Source: Calditrichaceae bacterium (GTDB taxonomy: Bacteria > Calditrichota > Calditrichia > Calditrichales > Calditrichaceae). From it: a stretch of 7,637 bases of DNA. Positions 1 through 5,846 of the stretch are shown here, piece after piece; the stretch's first letter is position 1; every line of letters begins with the position of its first letter. The notes under the pieces were generated by a model. The model did not search any database. It had not been told where the DNA came from and worked only from the letters and a program-made list of their open reading frames with translations. Location: contig JAUXGF010000126.1 in the NCBI GenBank assembly GCA_030622395.1, forward strand, positions 1 through 7,637, given 5' to 3'. Made by a program: the position numbers and the translations under genes.

Positions 1-89
1 GTCATTTCGAAGCGGAGCGAGAAATCTATTAGCGTTATAAATATTGAAGTTAAAGATTTCTCACCCGATAAATCGGGATTCGAAATGAC
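1..89. repeat. Imperfect inverted repeat, dispersed-element-like
   Basis: The outer arms are an exact 11-bp inverted match, 1-11 (GTCATTTCGAA) against 79-89 (TTCGAAATGAC). Inside them is a second exact 9-bp match, 19-27 (GAGAAATCT) against 54-62 (AGATTTCTC). The right half also holds a small palindrome at 64-77 (CCCGAT, AA, ATCGGG). Sequences of the form GTCATTTCGA...GAGAAATCT are, from general knowledge, recurrent intergenic repeats in genomes of the Bacteroidota/Ignavibacteriota type, but no copy count can be made here. The element lies just past the 3' end of the TonB receptor gene and may extend beyond the window edge. It encodes nothing and could act as a structured RNA at the receptor transcript's end. 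I am sure of the symmetry and less sure of the family. Confidence 0.7.
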
Positions 90-103
90 AAAAAGCGCTT
101 TTT
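90..103. other. 14-bp perfect palindrome, possible weak terminator
   Basis: AAAAAGCGCTTTTT is self-complementary and lies 14 bases past the receptor stop codon. Read on the minus strand it is an A-run, a GCGC core and a T-run, loosely like a minimal intrinsic terminator. However, the GCGC core would have to serve as the loop, leaving only A-T pairs in the stem, so as a hairpin it is weak. It may end the receptor transcript together with the larger inverted repeat at 1-89. The palindrome is certain and the function is a guess. Confidence 0.3.
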
Positions 104-117
104 CGTTCAGACACTAA

Positions 118-2847
118 TTAAAAAGAAACGCCCAAGCCCAGTTTAACCATGCGCGGCGCAGAATACATTGCCGGATTTTGAACCCGGTCTAAATAAGTAT
201 TAAAATCACTGTGATGATTTTCCAGTTCAGTTTGTTCAATAATATCTGTATAGGCTCTGCCGGTTTTACCATTAACCCAGTTTTCATTTAAATGGTCAAG
301 TAAATTATATACAGAAAGCGTTAATTTCGCTTTTATATCAGCATACAAATCAAACGAATAGAAACTATTTAAATCAACGGTATAGCGATTGGGTATATAG
401 TCATTATTGGGATATAAGTTTATTGAAGAACTCCGGCTGTATGATATTGGCTGCCATGTATACGGTGTACCGGAATTATAGTACCCGGTTAAAGTCAAGC
501 CATAATTACTTTTATAATACCCTGCCGTCGCATTTAGTGTATGACGTTGATCCCAGCTCATAGGTATCAACCTGTTAACAGGGTCTGTAAAATTGCCGGC
601 GCGGTCAAAGGTCTGGGTCGGATTATCGGCGTTGCCTCTTGTATATTGTAATGTATAATTGAGCGACGTAACCAGAGAGCCGTGAGTAAAATCAAATTTA
701 AGTTCCAGCCCCCTTGAATTGCCGTAATCTTTGTTACTATAAAGCCCATATTCCAATTGATTGTATGTACTTATTATTTTGGCGCTTAACAAGTCGTATA
801 TATCATTATAAAACAGGGCTACTTCAAGACCCATCCCTTCCATGAGTTCCTGCCAGAGTCCTATTTCATATTTCACAGTTTTTTGAGGGTTTAATTGGGA
901 GTTGCCCATTGTTGTCTCATAGTCGCCCACTACCAGGAAGGAATGATTCCGGTAAAGGGCATACATCGGGGGCATCTGAAAAAAATGCCCGTAACTAAAA
1001 CGCAAAACAGCCCGCTTTCCTAATTGATAAGCAAAGCCTAAACGCGGACTGACTTGGATTTGCTGATCAGCTTTCAAATAAATGGATTGCTTTTCTTTAT
1101 CCGAGTAACTCAATTGATTAGCCGGATTTCTTCTCTGTGAGGGATAATATGTATTCGGATCAAAATAATCCACCCGCACCCCGAGATTGATGACCATATC
1201 TTCATATTCCATTTTATCCTGAATATAAGCTGAAAATTCAATTGGTTTTACATTATACACATCTGCATTAGCGGTTCTATCCCCATAAATAACCGGTTTG
1301 TAATAAGGGAAAACTCTTTTATTTTTATCATAATCATAATACCAATCTTCCGCGTTATCTTGACCATAATAATAATTCATAATTTGATACCAGCGATGAT
1401 CCAAATTATATTTAGTATATAACAATCCGCATTTTATACTATGATTATTATTAATCTGCCAGGTAATATCAAACTTAGCATTTATATTTTTTAGTGTGGT
1501 TTCTTCATGATTTTTATCTTGCCCGCCGGTGTAAAATCCTGTCAAATCATTACTTCTTAAATATATATCATGCACATAGCCTGAATCCGTAAGGTCTTTA
1601 TAGACATAGTGACCGGTATAATTATCGGAGTAAGAAAGTTTTAGTTCATAAAAAGCGTTTTTTGCAAGCATGTGGTTGATATGTAAAGACGCCATATTTG
1701 TTTTTCTGTGGGTCGAAGCCATGCCGTCGGGGTTATATTTAAATATATGATCATAATTATGCCATTGGTCGTCGTTTAATGTATATAACAGAGATAACTT
1801 GAAGTTGTTAAACATGTTGTATGTTAGTTTTCCCATGAATGAAATATTTTCACTACCATTCATGGAAACATAACTATTGTCGCCATTATGATAAGAATGA
1901 CGGTCTGCTTCCGGCTTTTCGGGTGAAAATTCACTGTGATCATCGACCTCAAAACGCCGTATTCCGTTTAAGTGATTTAAATTATTTTGATAACGGGTAT
2001 TCAGGAAATAAGTTAATTTATTTTTAATAATAGGACCGCTTAAGTTTAACTTATAATCTTGATTACGGTTAAACTCCGAATCTTTAAGACCGATAAAAAT
2101 ATCTTTGTTTGACGTTAAATAATTAGCAACACTTGTACTGAAGTTACACTTAAACGAATTGCCGCCGTCTTTGGTAACGGCGTTTACAATTCCGCTCATA
2201 GCCCGTCCGTACTCGGCGTTAAATGTGCCTGTTATAACTTCCAGGTCTTCAATAGCTTCCGTTTCCAAATCAACTGCCCGTCCTTCTCCCCCATACGCGT
2301 CGTCCACTTGCAGTCCGTCAACTAAGTATGATACCTCATTGCTGCGTCCGCCTCGGAAATGTCCGTTAACTACGCCGGCTTGCATAGAGACAACACCCTG
2401 TACATCTTCAATAGGCAGCGTTTCCATTTGGTCTGAAGACACTGTGCGCATGGAACCGGTCTGATCTTTTTTTGACGACATCTTATCCGCCTGAACAACT
2501 ATAACTTCGCCTTCCATAATAGAAGGTTTCGCTTTAATATTAACATAAGCGGTGCGATTCACCGATACGCGAAGGTTTTCCACTTCAACCGTTTCATAAC
2601 CGATCATTTGTACGCTGACCGTATACGTACCCGGAGGCACATTTATGATGTAAAATGTTCCATCTAAACCGACCGCCGTGCCGATATAGGTTCCTTTTAA
2701 AATAACGTTAGCGCCCGTCAACGGCTCATCCGTATTGGCGTCGCTTACAACGCCCGCAATTTTTCCGGTTGTTTGGGAGAACAAACCGGTTTGGATTAAA
2801 ATAAGAAAGGCGGCGGAGAACAGTAACCGGGCCGTAACATTTTTCAT
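118..2847 (-). CDS. TonB-dependent outer-membrane receptor with carboxypeptidase-regulatory-like N-terminal domain
   Basis: A 909-residue outer-membrane receptor for energy-dependent (TonB/ExbBD) uptake of a ligand that cannot be named from sequence. Residues 1-24 are a signal peptide (basic start, hydrophobic core, likely cut before Q25). Residues 28-107 form a carboxypeptidase-regulatory-like beta sandwich (GKIAGVVSDANTDEPLTGANV, then PPGTYTV and GY). A TonB-box-like EVIVV follows at 114-118. Residues about 120-228 are the plug, with LPIEDVQGVV, FRGGRSNEVSYLVDG and the closing EVITGTFNAEYGRAMSGIVN. The rest is a barrel of alternating strands and aromatic/Asn/Asp-rich loops, ending in LGLGVSF with the terminal Phe usual for barrel assembly. 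ATG start with AAAGGA (2855-2860) 7 bases upstream. It is not a clear SusC and no SusD gene adjoins it. It lies after a terminator, so it probably has its own promoter. The sequence is intact; the family call is secure and the substrate is unknown. Confidence 0.93.
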   Translation of the reverse strand: MKNVTARLLFSAAFLILIQTGLFSQTTGKIAGVVSDANTDEPLTGANVILKGTYIGTAVGLDGTFYIINVPPGTYTVSVQMIGYETVEVENLRVSVNRTAYVNIKAKPSIMEGEVIVVQADKMSSKKDQTGSMRTVSSDQMETLPIEDVQGVVSMQAGVVNGHFRGGRSNEVSYLVDGLQVDDAYGGEGRAVDLETEAIEDLEVITGTFNAEYGRAMSGIVNAVTKDGGNSFKCNFSTSVANYLTSNKDIFIGLKDSEFNRNQDYKLNLSGPIIKNKLTYFLNTRYQNNLNHLNGIRRFEVDDHSEFSPEKPEADRHSYHNGDNSYVSMNGSENISFMGKLTYNMFNNFKLSLLYTLNDDQWHNYDHIFKYNPDGMASTHRKTNMASLHINHMLAKNAFYELKLSYSDNYTGHYVYKDLTDSGYVHDIYLRSNDLTGFYTGGQDKNHEETTLKNINAKFDITWQINNNHSIKCGLLYTKYNLDHRWYQIMNYYYGQDNAEDWYYDYDKNKRVFPYYKPVIYGDRTANADVYNVKPIEFSAYIQDKMEYEDMVINLGVRVDYFDPNTYYPSQRRNPANQLSYSDKEKQSIYLKADQQIQVSPRLGFAYQLGKRAVLRFSYGHFFQMPPMYALYRNHSFLVVGDYETTMGNSQLNPQKTVKYEIGLWQELMEGMGLEVALFYNDIYDLLSAKIISTYNQLEYGLYSNKDYGNSRGLELKFDFTHGSLVTSLNYTLQYTRGNADNPTQTFDRAGNFTDPVNRLIPMSWDQRHTLNATAGYYKSNYGLTLTGYYNSGTPYTWQPISYSRSSSINLYPNNDYIPNRYTVDLNSFYSFDLYADIKAKLTLSVYNLLDHLNENWVNGKTGRAYTDIIEQTELENHHSDFNTYLDRVQNPAMYSAPRMVKLGLGVSF

Positions 2848-2854
2848 AATGTTT

Positions 2855-2860
2855 TCCTTT
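2855..2860 (-). promoter_or_regulatory. Ribosome binding site of the TonB receptor gene
   Basis: On the minus strand AAAGGA lies 7 bases before the ATG at 2847-2845. This supports that start, which is also followed directly by a plausible signal peptide. Confidence 0.7.
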
Positions 2861-2862
2861 GG

Positions 2863-2878
2863 ATCAATTGATAATCAA
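2863..2878. other. Overlapping short palindromes in the receptor leader
   Basis: ATCAATTGAT (2863-2872) is a perfect 10-bp palindrome. It overlaps TTGAT-A-ATCAA (2868-2878), a second one with a single central base. Both lie immediately upstream of the receptor's Shine-Dalgarno. Such a place could hold a regulator site or a small mRNA structure near the ribosome site, but AT-rich palindromes of this size also occur by chance. No regulator is recognised. Confidence 0.25.
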
Positions 2879-2942
2879 GAGAATATTTTAGTAATACATC
2901 AGTTTTTGGCGGAATTTTTTTTGGATATTTGGGAATAGATAG

Positions 2943-3011
2943 AACCCACCCCTAACCCCTCCCAAGAGGGGAACTGCTGATTCCCCTCTTGGGAGGGGTT
3001 AGGGATGGATT
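2943..3011. repeat. Long inverted repeat (24-bp perfect stem, 7-base loop)
   Basis: 2950-2973 and 2981-3004 are exact reverse complements over 24 bases, separated by CTGCTGA. Pairing continues imperfectly outward to about 2943 and 3011. The arms are built on CCCTAACCCCTCCC and AAGAGGGGAA. From general knowledge this resembles a widespread, GC-rich, REP/MITE-like intergenic element found in many copies in diverse bacteria, including the FCB group. Neither strand has a T-run directly after the stem, so it is not a canonical intrinsic terminator. It lies about 95 bases upstream of the receptor start and about 155 bases past the terminator of the preceding gene, so it may be inside the receptor's 5' leader. 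Its base composition is sharply unlike the AT-rich DNA around it. Confidence 0.85.
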
Positions 3012-3023
3012 TGTGTTAATTCA

Positions 3024-3053
3024 GAATCGATCCCGAGTAATCAGGGATTCAAT
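3024..3053. repeat. Short imperfect hairpin repeat related to the 64-89 segment
   Basis: GAATC (3024-3028) pairs with GATTC (3046-3050) in overlap with TCCC (3031-3034) and GGGA (3044-3047), giving a small imperfect hairpin. Its core, CCCGAGTAATCAGGGATTC, parallels CCCGATAAATCGGGATTC at 64-81 with only a few changes, so it looks like a diverged copy of the same intergenic module. It starts 13 bases beyond the larger inverted repeat, so two repeat types lie side by side. Confidence 0.5.
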
Positions 3054-3158
3054 CCAAAAACAACTTTCCCACCCATAACTAAAGTATTACATATCTTAAC
3101 CGTTTTAAATTGACTTGTACAAAACTAATTAAATTTAAAAACAAATAATCACAATTCT

Positions 3159-3196
3159 AAAAAAATAGGGAACAGCCATAATTATGACCGCTCCCT
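3159..3196 (-). terminator. Intrinsic terminator of the secreted-protein gene
   Basis: Read on the minus strand, 3196-3167 folds into a near-continuous stem. AGGGAGCGGTCAT pairs with the segment ending GGCTGTTCCCT, using three G-T wobbles and closing on an A/T-rich tip. After one A comes a run of seven T (3165-3159). The hairpin starts about 10 bases past the stop codon at 3208-3206. The stem, position and T-run together make this a convincing Rho-independent terminator that separates the secreted-protein gene from the TonB receptor gene. Confidence 0.8.
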
Positions 3197-3205
3197 TAGT
3201 TTTCC

Positions 3206-5743
3206 TTATTTCACCAACAGCATTTTTCTTGTCATTCTAAAATCACCCGCTTTTATCTGATAAAAATAAACGCCGGAAGAAAGCGCTTTGCCGTCAAAAC
3301 AGAGCGTATATTTACCGGCTTGTTGTTTTTTATTCATCAGAGTATGCACCTTTTGTCCAAGTATATTATAGACTTCAACTTGAACAAGCGTAGATTTAGC
3401 GATTGAGTATTCTATTTTCGTAAGCGGATTAAACGGATTAGGATAGTTCTGTTTTAAACTGAAAGAATTAACTGTTTTTACTATAGGCTCGTCAATTCCG
3501 ACTATTGGATGAGTTGTGTCGCCTATCCATGTATATGTCCATTCTTCAGGTGATTGCCAGGCGTGATCGGTATTATAGGGCGAGTAACCTAAATTGCCTT
3601 CCCAGCCGCTTCCGTCGTTATCATGGAAGTAAATTTCTATTGGAATGCGCATGCCTCTTTCAGGATGGAAACGATAATCTGAAGCGTTACGGACAGAGTC
3701 CAAAGATATTCTGCCTTCGAAAACATAATTAGGATTGTATCCTTCGTAATAGAAATTTTCACTGCCGTTTAAGCATAATGTAGTCAAGGTTGGCTCGCGG
3801 GCTATTTCATCTTGTTTGATAATAATTTTGTAATCCGGTTCATTTTCACTCTTATAGGAAGTATGTTTAGGTCCGCGCCAATCATACAGACCGATAAAAA
3901 GTTCAAGAGCGTCCTGCTCCCACCAATTACCGCTGCCGTAATTGAACGTATTGTCAATTACATCTCCGGCGACATATAGATAGTTATCGTCAATAGCCAG
4001 CCATACAGTTCCGGTTAAGTCGTCATCATCAGTTATTTCGCCGTAAACATAATCGGTTGAGGGTTTAATAACAAAAGGCATAATGCCGCTGGCGTCCCAT
4101 TCCTCCAGATTTCCATTGGCGGTAAATAAGGCCGGCGGGCTCAAAGAAATAGTGGGTATCCCTTTAGCTGTGTTTACAGTGGCAGAGGGGGCGCATTCAA
4201 AATCGCTGGCATTGCCGGCTGCATCTTTACAGATAGCCGCATAATAATAAGTGACTTCTTTATCTACCAAAGGATATTTAATATAATGAACGGCGGTTTG
4301 AGTTCCTTCAGCAACATCGGAAGCGACAATATCAATATCAGGATCGTTAATATCGGTTATCGGTTTAGTGTCGGCGTAAACAGTATATGTTTCCCCTGTT
4401 TCGTCAGGAACATCAGTCCAGATTACTAAATTGTAATATTCGGAAGTATTCGGAATACCACTTACATTTGTGGGCGGAGGCGGCGGGATAATATCAATAT
4501 ATGGATTATCCGTCCATATATCGTCCAGATATACAATTTTACCGACTCCGTCTGTGCTTGCAATAAGTATTTTGAATTTATTAACCTTTGTTGAATCCAT
4601 TTCGCCGGGCACCGTCTCCGAACCGTTCCAGCCCCCTGCAAACCTATCAAAATCTCTCAGAGGAATCTCTACTATTTTCCATGTGCCGTCATACCCTACG
4701 GCTGCTTCTTCAAGCGTATAAGCGGCTTCAAATTCCAAGTCGGGACCGTCGCCGTCTTCATCCGGATCGGCAAATACAAGTTTAAGAGGACCTAATCCGG
4801 CGTCCGCTTTGATCTTGAATTTAGCGGAATCTATTGACCAGCTAAAAACCAAATTTTTAGGAGCGGAAAGCGCAAATACCAATCCGTCCCAAACAGCCCA
4901 ATCATCAGGCGGAGTATTCCATTTTATGGAGTTTGTTCCGGGAGTATAAGCCTCTTCATCCGTAATCTCATAAGAACCGCCTCCCCAGCCCGGATCAACT
5001 GTAACGTTGCTTGGAACAGCTCTGCCGTTAAAAAAGATTATTGACATTTCCGATGCGCCGCTCAGCGCCATGTGATCAAAGATTATAGTTCCTGAAGCAT
5101 TATCTCCTTCGCCGCTGCCGCTGATTGAAAATTCAAACGCATAACCTTTAATCTTATCCTTATCCAATACATTATTACCTTCGATGCCTACCCAGCCGGT
5201 TCTGTTAAAAGCTTCGCCGTTCCAGGCGTTAGGATCATTAATGATAGGCATTTTGATTTGATTCCAACCCGGTTCACTGTCCAATACATAATGAAAAGAA
5301 TAATAGAACTCTACGTCAGCTACATCGTATGTCTTATTCCCGTTAGGAGAATTACTTACATCATAAAATTCAATACGCAAATGTACTCTGCCGGGAATAG
5401 TTGAAGGGGATGAATTGTAATAAAATATAGTCACGGTATCATAGGCAGAAAAATCAAACGTGCCGTTAGAATCAGGATACCAGTGTTCAAATTTTGCATA
5501 GCCGCCGTAGCCTTCGCTATTATGGACGCCCCAGTCAACTTGTAATGCGCTGTCTCCTACTTGAGCATTATCGGTATAAGTATGATTTGTATAACCCTTT
5601 AGCGAATCGGAATTATCAGCGATCTCAAAAAGCCAGTAACTGGTATCAGCCGGTGCTTCATCAAAAGACTCAATAACGCCTTGTCCGGACGCTAAAAACG
5701 GCGCTAAAAAAATTGTACATAAAAGTATAAAAAAATTCTTCAT
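3206..5743 (-). CDS. Secreted multi-domain carbohydrate-binding-like protein with type IX secretion sorting domain
   Basis: An 845-residue exported protein with no recognised catalytic domain. Residues 1-20 are a signal peptide, probably cut after ASG. Residues 24-230 and 232-414 look like two tandem galactose-binding-like beta sandwiches. Each closes with a similar strand (IIFDHMAL at 221-228, IVYLDDIW at 403-410) of the kind seen in CBM11/CIA30-like folds. Five prolines (420-424) lead into a fibronectin-III-like region, about 425-525 (YTVYAD, VTYYYAAICKDAAGNAS). Residues about 540-745 resemble a CBM9-like domain (GNLEEWD, VWLAIDDNYLYVAGDV, NWWEQDALELFI, HDNDGSGWEG). Residues 760-845 are the type A sorting domain (NYPNPFNPLTKIEY, VYNILGQKV, GVYFYQI, RKMLLVK), removed on passage through the type IX machinery. 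ATG start with AAAGGAGG 6 bases upstream. The gene follows the symporter by 103 bases and ends in a good terminator. The likely role is glycan binding outside the cell. Secretion signals are clear, domain calls are moderate, ligand is unknown. Confidence 0.88.
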   Translation of the reverse strand: MKNFFILLCTIFLAPFLASGQGVIESFDEAPADTSYWLFEIADNSDSLKGYTNHTYTDNAQVGDSALQVDWGVHNSEGYGGYAKFEHWYPDSNGTFDFSAYDTVTIFYYNSSPSTIPGRVHLRIEFYDVSNSPNGNKTYDVADVEFYYSFHYVLDSEPGWNQIKMPIINDPNAWNGEAFNRTGWVGIEGNNVLDKDKIKGYAFEFSISGSGEGDNASGTIIFDHMALSGASEMSIIFFNGRAVPSNVTVDPGWGGGSYEITDEEAYTPGTNSIKWNTPPDDWAVWDGLVFALSAPKNLVFSWSIDSAKFKIKADAGLGPLKLVFADPDEDGDGPDLEFEAAYTLEEAAVGYDGTWKIVEIPLRDFDRFAGGWNGSETVPGEMDSTKVNKFKILIASTDGVGKIVYLDDIWTDNPYIDIIPPPPPTNVSGIPNTSEYYNLVIWTDVPDETGETYTVYADTKPITDINDPDIDIVASDVAEGTQTAVHYIKYPLVDKEVTYYYAAICKDAAGNASDFECAPSATVNTAKGIPTISLSPPALFTANGNLEEWDASGIMPFVIKPSTDYVYGEITDDDDLTGTVWLAIDDNYLYVAGDVIDNTFNYGSGNWWEQDALELFIGLYDWRGPKHTSYKSENEPDYKIIIKQDEIAREPTLTTLCLNGSENFYYEGYNPNYVFEGRISLDSVRNASDYRFHPERGMRIPIEIYFHDNDGSGWEGNLGYSPYNTDHAWQSPEEWTYTWIGDTTHPIVGIDEPIVKTVNSFSLKQNYPNPFNPLTKIEYSIAKSTLVQVEVYNILGQKVHTLMNKKQQAGKYTLCFDGKALSSGVYFYQIKAGDFRMTRKMLLVK

Positions 5744-5749
5744 TAAAAA

Positions 5750-5757
5750 CCTCCTTT
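5750..5757 (-). promoter_or_regulatory. Strong Shine-Dalgarno of the secreted-protein gene
   Basis: On the minus strand AAAGGAGG lies 6 bases before the ATG at 5743-5741, an essentially ideal match to the 16S 3' end. An in-frame TAA a few codons upstream excludes a longer product. A site this strong suggests high translation and is unusual for classical Bacteroidia. Confidence 0.85.
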
Positions 5758-5810
5758 AATACTAATTTGGTAAATAAACTTAGACAGTAAAAGATCTAAT
5801 AAAAATAATT

Positions 5811-5822
5811 CCCTCCTTTTTT
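5811..5822 (-). promoter_or_regulatory. Second Shine-Dalgarno-like site without a gene
   Basis: On the minus strand AAAAAAGGAGGG lies in the spacer after the symporter stop, about 55-60 bases upstream of the real ribosome site of the secreted-protein gene. No ATG, GTG or TTG follows at a usable distance. The nearest candidate would be a rare ATT start giving a peptide of about nine codons. It could be a ribosome standby or anti-SD-pairing site in the leader, or simply a purine-rich stretch. Confidence 0.3.
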
Positions 5823-5846
5823 GATGATTATAATTTACGTTATCTA

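Noticed and set aside
2159..2464. A 101-codon open frame on the plus strand
   Set aside because: It lies wholly antisense to the conserved plug region of the TonB receptor, has no family resemblance, and its residues simply mirror the receptor's codons.
118..2847. Naming the receptor SusC
   Set aside because: The N-terminal domain is shared by many TonB receptors, there is no SusD neighbour, and the substrate cannot be read from the sequence.
2735..2938. A 67-codon plus-strand frame running into the gap upstream of the receptor
   Set aside because: More than half is antisense to the receptor's signal peptide and N-terminal domain. The remainder is low-complexity AT-rich sequence that mirrors the leader, and no family is recognisable.
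2950..3004. The 24-bp hairpin as an intrinsic terminator
   Set aside because: No T-run follows the stem on either strand, and a better terminator for the preceding gene is already present at 3159-3196.
1..3053. The related motifs near 64-89 and 3031-3053 as ends of one transposon carrying the receptor gene
   Set aside because: The second copy is partial and diverged, both are in the same orientation, no transposase or target duplication is visible, and such intergenic repeats are usually independent.
3099..3128. A minus-strand TTGTAC ... TAAGAT promoter for the TonB receptor
   Set aside because: The hexamers match only about four of six bases each with an 18-base spacer, and FCB-group promoters often follow a different consensus, so it was not listed as a feature.
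3110..3138. A plus-strand promoter-like TTGACT with an AT-rich -10
   Set aside because: The -10 match is poor and nothing downstream on the plus strand is a gene; AT-rich DNA gives such matches by chance.
4462..4785. Several open frames of 62-83 codons on both strands inside the secreted-protein gene
   Set aside because: They overlap the well-supported second sandwich of that gene in other frames and show no protein-family features.
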